Shown here one piece after another: positions 16,594-24,843 of a DNA stretch of 64,000 nucleotides (position 1 is the first letter of the stretch; every line of letters starts with the position of its first letter). The stretch is from Variovorax saccharolyticus. GTDB taxonomy: Bacteria; Pseudomonadota; Gammaproteobacteria; Burkholderiales; Burkholderiaceae_C. Below the pieces are notes generated by a model. That model had not been told where the DNA came from and ran no database searches. It saw only the letters and a program-made list of their open reading frames with translations. The position numbers and the translations under genes were made by a program. The stretch lies in NCBI RefSeq assembly GCF_030316765.1, contig NZ_JASZYT010000010.1, positions 282,929-346,928 of the forward strand, read 5' to 3'.

Positions 16594-17649
16594 TCAAATC
16601 GAATCCACGAATCCCTGCATGGCCTGGACCAGCGCCTTCTGCTGATCCGTCGACAACTTGATCGACAAGCGGAAAGACGGCCGTCCGATGGCATCGAATC
16701 GAAGCGAGCCCACCTTCTGCCCTCCCACCTTCAGTGCGTGGCTGGCCTGAGCGGGAAGCGGCGCCGCCTCAGGCACGACCGACGGTGGAGACACCAGCCG
16801 GGCGAAAACACTCTTCGCCGGCACCACGCCCTTCTCTGCCGACAGCGCTTGCGCTCGCGCCATCAGCCCGGCCTCATCCTCCGCCAGCGCCTTGCCCAGG
16901 TCGGTCGCCCATGCAAGCTGGATCGACTGTGGCGTCGGAAACGCTGCGACCACGGATGCGGGCAGACGCGCCAGCGCGATGGCCTTGCCCAGATTGCTGA
17001 TGTCCACGCCCAATGCGGCCGCCATCTGCCGGTTCGACGGATAAACGCCCTTCTCGAGCGCTCGCAGGTAGGTCATGCCTTGCTCCCAGGGCGACGGGTC
17101 CGCCCTGCCCCGGTTCTCGCGGTCCATCTCCTCGATCAACGCACGATCGTCCAGGTTCTCGACCACGGCCCAGACCGGCAAGCCGACCTGCCGGCAAGCC
17201 TCGTAGCGCCGATGCCCGAAGACCAGTTCGTAGCGCGGGCCATCGCCCGGGTTCGCGATCGCACGAACCTTGATCGGCTGCGAGTTCCGCCCTGCTTCCT
17301 GGATCTCGCGCTTGAAATCCTCGAAGAGCTTTCCCTCGAACGCTGAGGCATGCCGGTTCGCAAACTCGCTGCGCGCGATGTCCGCGGTGTCGATCAGGCG
17401 CGCCGGGAGCGCCCCATCCCAGCTGCGCAATTCGTCGCGAACCTCGCTCAGGCGCCCTTCGAGTTCGTCGACCTGCGAAGCCCTGGCCCGCAGTTCGTCG
17501 TTCTCGCGTAGCAGGTCGGAACGCTGGTCGTTGGCAAATGCCATCATTGCGCCCGGTGCCGTCTTCGGCTTCGCCAGCTCGGGGTTGGGCTGCGAACCGG
17601 GCAGGATCGACGCAAAGTCGATCTTGGAAGCTTTGTCTTTCAGTCCCAT
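16594..17649 (-). CDS. parB: ParB/RepB/Spo0J family partition protein
   Basis: A 351-residue centromere-binding CTPase-type protein. An N-terminal helical region (40-75, heptad-like) precedes the ParB domain, with GHRRYEA at about residues 145-151 (the GERRxxA-type box of plasmid ParBs) and ENRGRADPSPWEQ. A helix-turn-helix (SNRQMAAALGVDISNLGKAI, about 204-223) follows, and a C-terminal domain ends in a helix. It starts one base after the parA stop, so the two are one operon. It would load on parS near the origin and work with ParA to segregate the replicon. Confidence 0.93.
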   Translation of the reverse strand: MGLKDKASKIDFASILPGSQPNPELAKPKTAPGAMMAFANDQRSDLLRENDELRARASQVDELEGRLSEVRDELRSWDGALPARLIDTADIARSEFANRHASAFEGKLFEDFKREIQEAGRNSQPIKVRAIANPGDGPRYELVFGHRRYEACRQVGLPVWAVVENLDDRALIEEMDRENRGRADPSPWEQGMTYLRALEKGVYPSNRQMAAALGVDISNLGKAIALARLPASVVAAFPTPQSIQLAWATDLGKALAEDEAGLMARAQALSAEKGVVPAKSVFARLVSPPSVVPEAAPLPAQASHALKVGGQKVGSLRFDAIGRPSFRLSIKLSTDQQKALVQAMQGFVDSI

Positions 17650-17650
17650 G

Positions 17651-18847
17651 TCAAACCGCCGTTTCCAGAACTTGCCGCTCCGCCACCTGACGTGCCCAGA
17701 CCGCTTCGATCTGCTGCTCGATCAGTTCGCACATCCGGTCGTAGGCCACCCGCGCCCGTGAGAAGGTCTTGGAGTTGACCGACCCGCGCGGCAGATCGTA
17801 GACCGTGCCGAACTCGGCGCTAGCCGTCGCGGCCACCGCCGTCTTGGGAATCTCGATCGGCAGAACCTTGTCACCGTAGCCCTCGAGTACCCATTGCCGC
17901 ACGACCGAGCTCGCGGTGTCCGATGCCTCCACGCGCGACAGCAAGACATCGATGAACTCGAAGCTCTTGTCCTTGCCCCGGCTGCGGACGAGCTGATTGC
18001 ACAGATCGGAGAACAGATCCCAGAACTGGGCCGAACTCGCGAAATCCAGCGCCGAAGGCGGCAAGGGCATGATCACCCCGTCGGCCGCCATGAGCGCATT
18101 GATGGTCACATAGCTCAGCGAAGGGGGCGTGTCGATCACGATGACGTCGTACTCCTCGCGCGGCAGGTCCAGGCCACGGTCCAGCACACGCCAGAACTCG
18201 AAACCCGGGTCGCGCGCCTGGCGCGCCGGCAGATGGAACTCGGCGCCGTAGAGCAGGGGGGCAGCGCAAACCAGGTCGATATTGGGCCAGTAGGTGGGCC
18301 GAACCGCATACTTGAGGTTCTCCTGGTCACCTGTGAACAAGGACATGGCCGTGTGCTCGGTTTCCACTTCCGCGTCCGGCAGCACGCCAAACAGCGTCGT
18401 CGCCGAACCCTGGGGGTCGAGGTCGACCAGCAGCACGCGGTGGCCGCGCATCGACAGGCCCTGGGCCAAGGTGACGGCCGAAGTGGTCTTGGCGACGCCG
18501 CCCTTGAAGTTGGCCACCGTGATCGTGATGCCGGCCGCGCCTTCGGGCCGCAGATGTTCGGAGCGCAGCTCGCGCGCCCAGCTCTGGGCTTCGGCCATCG
18601 TCCATTCACGGCTGTTCCCGTGAATCTCTCCCGCCGGGAGATCGCCCCGGGTCAGCCTGTACGAGATCTTCGACTTGTCGACGCCGCACAAGTCCGCCAG
18701 TTGCACTGCCTTGAGACTGGGCGCAGACTTCACGGCCGTCGGTGCCAGCATCGCGGCCCGGATGCGGTCCATCATGCCGGCGATCTTGTGTGCTTGCTGC
18801 TCGATGTCCTCCAGGTTTTGACGTCGAATGGTTTGTTTGATGTCCAC
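17651..18847 (-). CDS. parA: ParA family partition ATPase (type Ia, with N-terminal HTH)
   Basis: A 398-residue protein. The N-terminal 105 residues contain a winged/HTH segment (VQLADLCGVDKSKISYRL, about 48-65) as in P1/F-type ParA, which autorepress their operon. The ATPase part has the deviant Walker A KGGVAKTT at 115-122, Walker A' VLLVDLDPQGS and Walker B VIVIDTPPSLS. It is divergent from rep across the origin region. The length and HTH distinguish it from short chromosomal ParA/Soj. Confidence 0.94.
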   Translation of the reverse strand: MDIKQTIRRQNLEDIEQQAHKIAGMMDRIRAAMLAPTAVKSAPSLKAVQLADLCGVDKSKISYRLTRGDLPAGEIHGNSREWTMAEAQSWARELRSEHLRPEGAAGITITVANFKGGVAKTTSAVTLAQGLSMRGHRVLLVDLDPQGSATTLFGVLPDAEVETEHTAMSLFTGDQENLKYAVRPTYWPNIDLVCAAPLLYGAEFHLPARQARDPGFEFWRVLDRGLDLPREEYDVIVIDTPPSLSYVTINALMAADGVIMPLPPSALDFASSAQFWDLFSDLCNQLVRSRGKDKSFEFIDVLLSRVEASDTASSVVRQWVLEGYGDKVLPIEIPKTAVAATASAEFGTVYDLPRGSVNSKTFSRARVAYDRMCELIEQQIEAVWARQVAERQVLETAV

Positions 18848-18879
18848 GGAATCTGCCTCGAAAGTTGCGGTGTCTTGCG

Positions 18880-18950
18880 ATTATGCAGGGCACCCGCGAA
18901 AAAACGAAGAAACCGCGATCCTTGACGCGCACCAGGGGCCGTATCTGGTG
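18880..18950 (-). promoter_or_regulatory. parAB promoter region with inverted-repeat operator candidate
   Basis: On the minus strand a CATAAT -10-like box (18880-18885) lies 33 bases before the parA ATG. Upstream, CACCAG (18930-18935) and CTGGTG (18945-18950) form a perfect 6-base inverted repeat with a 9-base spacer, a candidate operator for ParA autorepression. A good -35 box is not evident. Confidence 0.4.
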
Positions 18951-18965
18951 TTTTGATCCTCTTTC

Positions 18966-19062
18966 AGAGCTCCCTGGGGAGATTAAGAAGAGAACTTCAA
19001 TTAATTCAAGAGATTAAGCCGCCTTGATATGGTAATTTCTTCAATTAAATCAATGACTTAGA
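18966..19062. other. AT-rich segment of the replication origin (likely unwinding element)
   Basis: In otherwise very GC-rich DNA this stretch is mostly A/T. It contains AGATTAAG twice (18980 and 19011) and CTTCAATTAA twice (18995-19004 and 19039-19048). It lies directly beside the iterons, where origins of this type melt. Confidence 0.65.
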
Positions 19063-19078
19063 AGCGGCCAGGCGGTCC

Positions 19079-19405
19079 AAGTGTCCAGGCTTTAATCGCT
19101 TGCGTCCGGGTTTTGAGCGAAAGCGTCCGGCCTTCCATCGCCTTCTGTCCGGATCGAGATCGGTGAGCCAGTCTGCTTGTCCACAGCCCCGAAATCGCGC
19201 CAATCGCACCGGCTTGGCGCAAGTGTCCAGGTTTTAAGCGGCCCTCCGGGGCCGGTTTTAGGGCATTCGGAGCGGCCGAAGGGCCTGATGTCCGGGTTTT
19301 AATCGGCTGCTGAAGCCCTGCCCGAACTGTCGCGCGCAGCAAGCGTCCAGCTTTTAATCGGCCTTTGCGGGTGAGTCTGGAAGGCAAATGTCCAGGTTTT
19401 GATCG
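19079..19405 (+). repeat. Iteron cluster of the replication origin (oriV)
   Basis: Eight direct repeats follow the consensus AAGTGTCCAGGTTTTAATCG. The best copies begin at 19079, 19221, 19287, 19341 and 19386; degenerate copies begin near 19100, 19121 and 19143. The first four GTCC cores (19083, 19104, 19125, 19147) are 21-22 bases apart, two helical turns; the later ones step by 65, 55 and 45 bases. Together with the AT-rich segment and the downstream initiator gene this is an iteron-controlled origin. Confidence 0.88.
19177..19185 (+). promoter_or_regulatory. DnaA-box-like site in the origin
   Basis: TTGTCCACA matches the DnaA box TTATCCACA at eight of nine positions and lies between the tandem and dispersed iterons, the usual place for a DnaA site in iteron origins. 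Confidence 0.45.
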
Positions 19406-19435
19406 TGCCCGGACGCCGACAAGCGGGTGGGCTTG

Positions 19436-19455
19436 TGTCCAAACGGCGTTGGACA
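19436..19455 (+). promoter_or_regulatory. Inverted-repeat operator upstream of rep, built from iteron half-sites
   Basis: TGTCCAA (19436-19442) and TTGGACA (19449-19455) form a perfect inverted repeat with a 6-base spacer, ending 16 bases before the rep ATG. The TGTCC half is the core of the iterons. In RepE/RepA/Pi-type plasmids the initiator dimer represses its own gene through exactly such an inverted half-iteron operator. Confidence 0.7.
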
Positions 19456-19471
19456 TAACATCGAGCCCTCA

Positions 19472-20839
19472 ATGAGCCATCCAATTGCGGGAAATCCGGG
19501 CGACAAACCCCTAATGAGCCACGCCGTCGACGACGTGCTGGAGCTCAGGAAGCCGCACGAGATGATCGTGATGATGCCGCGCTCGGCCCGCGTCACCCTG
19601 ACCGGGCGCCGCATCTACAGCGCGCTGCTGCAGGTGGCGCAGACCCGGTTAGTCGCACTGCCCGGCATGCCGGCGGCCGACTTCATGTTCGAGGCGCCGC
19701 TGGCGGCCATCCTGCGCACCACCGGCTCCAGCGGCAGCGAGCGCACCGCGGCCAAGAAGTACCTGATCGAGATGCGCAGCCTGGAGGTCGACTGGGAGTC
19801 GACCGCGCCGGGAGACGGCGTCAAGTGGCGCGGCTTCTCGATGCTGTCCGAAGTCGCGCTGGAGCTGCGGCGCGGCGAGAACTGGGTCAGCTGGTCCTAT
19901 CCGCCGACGATCATGACCGCCTTGAGGGACCCCCAGCGCTGGGCCCGCATCGACCTCGACGTGCTGGCCAAGCTGGGCTCGTACACGGCAGTGGCGCTCT
20001 ACGAGATCTGTGCGCGCTACCGCGAGAACCCGAGCGGCGTCACCAGCCGCAAGCCGGTCACCTGGTGGGTCGATGCCCTGAGCAACGGACCCGGGCCCGA
20101 GCGGCGCGAATGGCGCAAGTTCAAGAACGAGCGCGTCAAGGATGCGGTCGCCGAGATCAACGCCGAGACCGATCTCGAGATCGACCTGATCGAGCACAAG
20201 CAGGGCAGGGTGATCACCGAAGTCCAGTTCGCGGTTCGCAAGAAGCGCCAGGCTGCTGCGCCCCGGCCGCTGGTGGGCGAACCGGTCGACGCCACCCTGG
20301 TCCTGCGCGCCGAGACGCTGGGCATCCGGGAGATCAAGCTGGAAGGCCTGCTGAAGGAGTTCGGCGACGAGCGCGTGCGGGCGCAGATCGAGGTGCTCGA
20401 GCGACGGGCGGCCAACAAGTCGCTGCGCACCATCGAGAACGCCTTTTCCTACCTTCGCTCGCTGTTGCGTAACGAGCCGGCGGGCGAATCCGCCGCCGAC
20501 ACCCGCCCCGCCATCCCCGCGCCCGCGGCGCCGAAGCCCGAGCCGCAGGCGGCCACGCCGGTGGCCAATGCCGAGGGCGCGAACTGGCTGCGCGAGCAGA
20601 TCGAGGCGATGAAGAAGGAGGTCGCGGCGCTCGAGCCCGCGCAACTCAAGCGCTGGGTCGACCAGGCCCTGCAGGACCTGGCGCGCAAGGGCGCGCTCAA
20701 TGCAGTCATCAGCCGCCGCGCAGCGCAGGGCGACGTGCTGCACGGGCTGCTGGGCTCGGCCGTCGTGTATGCCTACGCGGACGCTACCTACGGGCCCGAC
20801 TGGAAAATCGACCGTCAATTGTTCGACGTCGAGGCGTGA
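19472..20839 (+). CDS. Replication initiator protein (Rep_3 / RepB winged-helix family)
   Basis: A 455-residue initiator. Residues about 15-260 form the paired winged-helix Rep_3 region (KPHEMIVMMPRSARVTLTGRRIY...; WARIDLDVLAKLGSYTAVALYEICARY; FKNERVKDAVAEIN), followed by a Pro/Ala linker (about 345-380) and a helical tail. It would bind the upstream iterons as a monomer and open the AT-rich segment. I prefer the ATG at 19472 because the GTG at 19427 lies before the operator repeat; an ATG at 19514 is possible. The C-terminal part is longer than in small plasmid Reps, as is common for large replicons. Confidence 0.9.
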   Translation: MSHPIAGNPGDKPLMSHAVDDVLELRKPHEMIVMMPRSARVTLTGRRIYSALLQVAQTRLVALPGMPAADFMFEAPLAAILRTTGSSGSERTAAKKYLIEMRSLEVDWESTAPGDGVKWRGFSMLSEVALELRRGENWVSWSYPPTIMTALRDPQRWARIDLDVLAKLGSYTAVALYEICARYRENPSGVTSRKPVTWWVDALSNGPGPERREWRKFKNERVKDAVAEINAETDLEIDLIEHKQGRVITEVQFAVRKKRQAAAPRPLVGEPVDATLVLRAETLGIREIKLEGLLKEFGDERVRAQIEVLERRAANKSLRTIENAFSYLRSLLRNEPAGESAADTRPAIPAPAAPKPEPQAATPVANAEGANWLREQIEAMKKEVAALEPAQLKRWVDQALQDLARKGALNAVISRRAAQGDVLHGLLGSAVVYAYADATYGPDWKIDRQLFDVEA

Positions 20840-20895
20840 GGGTGCCCCCACGCTCCCCCACTGCGTGTGGGGCCCGGCGTCGGCCTGGGCAGGGC

Positions 20896-20920
20896 GCTTA
20901 TGCCCTGTGCATATAAGCAC
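20896..20920 (+). promoter_or_regulatory. Inverted repeat upstream of metNIQ
   Basis: GCTTAT (20896-20901) and ATAAGC (20913-20918) form an inverted repeat, and GTGC...GCAC (20907-20920) a shorter one inside it. It is 115 bases before metN and AT-rich relative to its surroundings, so an operator or promoter element is likely. No known methionine riboswitch motif is recognised. Confidence 0.3.
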
Positions 20921-21033
20921 CTTTCGAATGCGTCGTTCCCTTCGGGATAAGGGTTAGCGACAATTGCGGACTTTGCCGCGCTGCCATTCCGGCCCCGCCT
21001 GTCCTGCGCAGGTGTTGCGCGACCGCTTCGTCC

Positions 21034-21897
21034 ATGACTTCCTCTTCCCCGGCCGGGCAACAGCCCAGGCCACCGCTGATCCGGCTCCAGTCGGTTCAGA
21101 AATCCTTCACTCTCCCCAGCGGCGAAGTCTTCGACGCCGTTCGCTCGCTGTCGCTCGACATCCACGAGGGCGACGTGTTCGGCCTGATCGGCAAGAGCGG
21201 CGCCGGCAAGTCGACCCTGCTGCGCCTCATCAACCTGCTGGAGCGACCCGACGCCGGCAAGGTGCTGGTCGGCGGCCGCGACCTGACCACGCTGTCGCGC
21301 CGCGAACTGCGCGACACGCGGCAGAACATCGGCATGATCTTCCAGCAGTTCAACCTGATCCAGAACGCGACCGTGGGCGACAACGTCGCCTTCCCACTCA
21401 AGATCCACGGCCACCATTCGCGCGAGCAGATCCGGGCCCGCGTGCGTGAATGCCTCGACCTGGTCGGCCTGGCCGAGAAGATCGACAGCTATCCGGCGCA
21501 GCTCTCGGGCGGCCAGAAGCAGCGCGTGGCGATCGCCCGCGCGCTGGCGCCGCGGCCCCAGGTGCTGCTGTGCGACGAGCCCACCTCGGCGCTCGACAGC
21601 GAGACCACGCGCGCGCTGCTCGAGACGCTGCGCGACATCAACCAGAAGCTCGGCGTGACGATCGTCATCGTGACCCACGAGCTGTCGGTGGTCGAGGTGC
21701 TGTGCCGCCAGGTCGCGATCCTCGAGCAGGGCCGGCTGGTGGAGCAGTTCGAGGTCGACGCGCCGCCGACCGAGCGCGTCACCGCGCTGGGCCGCGAGAT
21801 CGACGCGCTGGTGCGGCGCCGCGAGCGCGATGCCCGCGAGGCGCTCGAAGCCCGGCACGCCGCATCGACCCCCGAAAAGGAGCTGGCCCATGCCTGA
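21034..21897 (+). CDS. metN: Methionine ABC transporter ATP-binding protein
   Basis: A 287-residue ATPase of the MetNIQ methionine importer. It shows Walker A GKSGAGKS at 53-60, Q-loop MIFQQFNL, signature LSGGQKQR, Walker B VLLCDEPTSALD and the H-loop THELSVVE. E. coli MetN is about 343 residues and ends in an ACT-like NIL domain that binds methionine to inhibit transport; here the protein stops about 50 residues after the NBD, so that regulatory domain is missing. metI overlaps its end by 8 bases. Confidence 0.9.
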   Translation: MTSSSPAGQQPRPPLIRLQSVQKSFTLPSGEVFDAVRSLSLDIHEGDVFGLIGKSGAGKSTLLRLINLLERPDAGKVLVGGRDLTTLSRRELRDTRQNIGMIFQQFNLIQNATVGDNVAFPLKIHGHHSREQIRARVRECLDLVGLAEKIDSYPAQLSGGQKQRVAIARALAPRPQVLLCDEPTSALDSETTRALLETLRDINQKLGVTIVIVTHELSVVEVLCRQVAILEQGRLVEQFEVDAPPTERVTALGREIDALVRRRERDAREALEARHAASTPEKELAHA

Positions 21898-22552
21898 GAA
21901 CATCGTCGCCATCCTGCCCGAGCTCGGCATCGCCATCGGCCAGACCTTCATGATGCTGGCGATCGGCCTCTCGGCCGCGCTGCTGATCGGCGGCCCGCTC
22001 GGCGTGCTGCTGTTCCTGCTGGGCCCCGGCCAGTCGCTGGAGAACAAGCCGGCCTTCCTGGTCCTCAACTGGATCGTGAACACGGTGCGCTCCTTCCCCT
22101 TCATCATCCTGCTGGTGGCGCTGGTGCCCTTCACGCGGGTGATCGCGGGCACCTCGATCGGGCCGCTGGCGGCCGCGGTGCCGCTGTCGGTGGCGGCCAT
22201 CCCGTACCTTGCGCGGCTGGTCGACCAGTGCCTGCGCGAAGTGCCGCGCGGCGTCATCGAGGCGGCCCACGCGATGGGCGCCTCGGAGCTGCAGATCATC
22301 TGGCGCGTGCTGATCGTCGAGGCCCGTTCGGGCCTGGTGCTGGCCTTCACCGTGCTCGCCGTGAGCTTCCTGTCGTACTCGGCGATCGCCGGCGTGGTGG
22401 GCGGCGGCGGCATCGGCGACCTGGCGATCCGCTACGGCTACTACCGCTTCCAGACCGACGTCATGGTGCTCACCGTGGCCCTCCTGGTGGTGCTGGTGCA
22501 GATCATCCAGTTCGTCGGCAACACGACCGCGCGGCGCCTCGACAAGCGCTAG
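21890..22552 (+). CDS. metI: Methionine ABC transporter permease
   Basis: A 220-residue inner-membrane permease beginning MPENIVAILPELGIAIGQTF. About five membrane segments and the BPD_transp_1 EAA loop (EAAHAMGASELQIIWRVLI) are visible. It starts inside the last codons of metN, so translation is coupled. With MetN and MetQ it imports methionine. Confidence 0.93.
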   Translation: MPENIVAILPELGIAIGQTFMMLAIGLSAALLIGGPLGVLLFLLGPGQSLENKPAFLVLNWIVNTVRSFPFIILLVALVPFTRVIAGTSIGPLAAAVPLSVAAIPYLARLVDQCLREVPRGVIEAAHAMGASELQIIWRVLIVEARSGLVLAFTVLAVSFLSYSAIAGVVGGGGIGDLAIRYGYYRFQTDVMVLTVALLVVLVQIIQFVGNTTARRLDKR

Positions 22553-22595
22553 CCGCACGCCGCAGATTCCAGACTTTCAAACCGTGACCGTTCTC

Positions 22596-23423
22596 ATGAA
22601 AACATCTCTCGCCCGGCGTTCCATCCTCGCCCTCTCGGTGCTCGCACTGTCGCTCGGCGGCCTCTCGCTCGAAGCGCAGGCCCAGGCCGCGGCCAAGAAG
22701 GAGCTGGTGATCGGCGGCACCGCCGGCTCCAACTTCGACCAGCTCAAGGTCGGCATCGTGCCCCTGCTCGAGAAGAAGGGCTACAAGGTGAAGCTGGTCG
22801 AGTTCAACGACTACGTCCAGCCCAACCAGGCACTGGCGCAGGGCTCGCTCGACGCCAACTTCTTCCAGCATCGCGTGTACCTGCAGAAATTCGCAGCCGA
22901 CCAGAAGCTCGACATCGTCGAGCTGGTGCAGGGCCCGATCGCGCCGCTGGGCATCTATTCGAGCAAGCGCAAGACGCTGGCCGAGGTCAAGGACGGCGAC
23001 CGCTTCACCCTGCCCAACGACCCGAGCAACCTGGCGCGCGCGCTGGTGCTGCTGGAGCAGAACAAGCTGATCACGCTGAAGCCCGGCATCGACGGCCTGC
23101 GCGCCTCCGAGAAGGATATCGCCGAGAACCCGCGCAAGCTGAAGTTCATTCCGCTCGAGGCGGCCCAGCTGCCGCGCTCGCTGGGCGATACCGACTACGC
23201 GGTCATCACCGGCAACTTCGCGATGTCCTCGGGCCTGAAGCTGACCGAAGCCGTGGTGCTCGAGAAGACGCCCGACCACTACCTCAATGTGGTCGCGGTG
23301 AAGCGCGCCGACAAGGACGCCGCCTGGGCCAGGGACATCGCCGACGCCTACCGCTCGAAGGACTTCCGCACGGTGGTCGACAGCAAGTTCCCGGGCTACG
23401 CGAAGCCGAGCTTCCTGCAGTAG
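22596..23423 (+). CDS. metQ: Methionine ABC transporter substrate-binding protein
   Basis: A 275-residue NLPA/MetQ-family protein. The signal peptide (MKTSLARRSILALSVLALSL..., cleaved near AQAQA) lacks an evident lipobox, so it may be soluble periplasmic. The body has the NLPA hallmarks LVEFNDYVQPNQAL and LDANFFQHRVYL. The ATG at 22596 fits the signal peptide; a GTG four codons upstream is also open. It is the last gene of metNIQ. Confidence 0.93.
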   Translation: MKTSLARRSILALSVLALSLGGLSLEAQAQAAAKKELVIGGTAGSNFDQLKVGIVPLLEKKGYKVKLVEFNDYVQPNQALAQGSLDANFFQHRVYLQKFAADQKLDIVELVQGPIAPLGIYSSKRKTLAEVKDGDRFTLPNDPSNLARALVLLEQNKLITLKPGIDGLRASEKDIAENPRKLKFIPLEAAQLPRSLGDTDYAVITGNFAMSSGLKLTEAVVLEKTPDHYLNVVAVKRADKDAAWARDIADAYRSKDFRTVVDSKFPGYAKPSFLQ

Positions 23424-23604
23424 GGCAACGGGGCGGGGACGCGGCGCGATCAAGCGCCCGCGTCTTCGACCGCACGCAGAAGGGGATCGGATGCGGATGG
23501 CACAGCGCTTGCGTGCCACATCCCTCGGATAACATGCACGCCCACAGGCCGCCGCCTCCACGGGCTTTCTTCCTGGACGGCTTCCCTGGACAAGGTCATT
23601 CGAA

Positions 23605-24678
23605 TTGGGCACCGATCACGCTTTCGCCGAACTGGGACTGGCACCTGACGCGACCGAGCGCGAGGTGAAGGCGGCCTGGCGCCGGCTCGCTTCGCAATGG
23701 CATCCGGACCGCAACGCCAGCGCCGGTGCCAGCGCCAGGATGCAGCGCATCAACCAGGCCTTCGACGAGATCCGCCGCGCCGGATTCCACGCCGCGGCGA
23801 CCGCCGATGTCGACACGCCCGGCGCGACGCCGGACCACGCCCCCGACGGCTTCGACGACGACCAGCCCGGAACGGCATCCGGCGCGGCCGGCACCGAACG
23901 GCGGCGCCGGCCGCTTCGCCGCAAGCTCAGGATGACGCTGGAGGAGGCCGCCGCCGGCTGCATCAAGGTGGTGCAAGGCAGGTTCACCGACACCTGCGCC
24001 GCCTGCGCCGGTGCCGGGCACCAGGTGCTGGGGGGCAACTGCGCCCGCTGCGGCGGCTCGGGCGCGATGCCCAAGCGCGCCTTCTTCGGCTGGCCCACCG
24101 GCGCCACCGAGTGCGAGGCCTGCCTGGGCGGCGGGATCGCGCGGCAGCCGTGCGCAGCCTGCAGCGGCCGTGGCAAGACCGCGCCGCGCGGCTACAAGAT
24201 CAAGGTGCGCATCCCGCATGGCGTACGCGATGGCGATCTGCTTCATGTCGACGGCAGCCGCGTGGGCGCCGAAGGCCCGCCCGCGGACCTGGAGATTCGC
24301 GTCGAGGTGGCGGAGCATGCGTTCTTCAGGCTCGACGACGACGGCACCATCCGCTGCGAGATGCCGGTCGACGGCTTCGCCTGGATCGCCAACCGGCAGA
24401 TCCAGGTGCCGACCTTGGCCGGCTTCCACACGCTGCGACTGAGCCGTGACCGGCTGACCTACCGCCTGGAGGGCGAGGGCTTCCCGGTGCAGCGCCGCGG
24501 CCCGCGCGGCGACCACCTGGTCACGCTGGTGCCGATATTTCCCCAGCAGCTCAGCACCGATCAGCAGATCCTGCTCGACCAGCTTTCGGCCACCGGTTCC
24601 GGTGCCGGCGGCGAGGCCCTGGACGAGCGCCTTCGGGCATGGAATCGCGGGCTGCGCGCCTGGGAACGAAGCCTGTAG
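23605..24678 (+). CDS. DnaJ-like co-chaperone with J-domain and zinc-finger motifs
   Basis: A 357-residue protein. The J-domain is at residues 4-60 with the HPD motif at 33-35, followed by a Pro/Gly-rich linker. Four CxxCxGxG-type repeats follow at about 131, 148, 170 and 184 (CAACAGAG, CARCGGSG, CEACLGGG, CAACSGRG), then a DnaJ C-terminal substrate domain (GDLLHVDGS...). It is like DnaJ but shorter and diverged, not the housekeeping gene, since no dnaK is near. The start is a TTG at 23605, the only in-frame start that keeps the J-domain. Confidence 0.82.
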   Translation: MGTDHAFAELGLAPDATEREVKAAWRRLASQWHPDRNASAGASARMQRINQAFDEIRRAGFHAAATADVDTPGATPDHAPDGFDDDQPGTASGAAGTERRRRPLRRKLRMTLEEAAAGCIKVVQGRFTDTCAACAGAGHQVLGGNCARCGGSGAMPKRAFFGWPTGATECEACLGGGIARQPCAACSGRGKTAPRGYKIKVRIPHGVRDGDLLHVDGSRVGAEGPPADLEIRVEVAEHAFFRLDDDGTIRCEMPVDGFAWIANRQIQVPTLAGFHTLRLSRDRLTYRLEGEGFPVQRRGPRGDHLVTLVPIFPQQLSTDQQILLDQLSATGSGAGGEALDERLRAWNRGLRAWERSL

Positions 24679-24762
24679 GCAGCCCGCGCAAGGAGGGACA
24701 GTCGCCGGCATCGAGGAACCGCCCCGGATGGGGCAGCTGCAAAAGCAACCTCTACCAGCGCC

Positions 24763-24794
24763 GGCGGACTGTCTGTTCTGAAGGATAGTCCGCC
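24763..24794 (+). promoter_or_regulatory. Inverted repeat in the gltS leader
   Basis: GGCGGACT and AGTCCGCC form a perfect 8-base inverted repeat with a 16-base loop, 50 bases before the gltS start. A longer imperfect partner (GACAGTCGCCGGC near 24699) lies upstream, allowing alternative pairings. No T-run follows. It may be an operator or an RNA leader structure; no known riboswitch class is recognised. Confidence 0.35.
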
Positions 24795-24843
24795 AGCGTG
24801 AAAGTTCCATTACGCTGCGGGCGAAGAATCCCGAGGAGCCAAC

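Noticed and set aside
19079..19405. CRISPR-like array
   Set aside because: Repeats are short, degenerate and unevenly spaced, with no cas genes; they are replication iterons.
19058..19456. 132-residue minus-strand frame across the iterons
   Set aside because: Its Lys/Thr/Arg repeats are just translated iterons; no ribosome site and no protein character.
24679..24843. Glycine or glutamine riboswitch before gltS
   Set aside because: The conserved core motifs of these classes are not present; only generic inverted repeats are.
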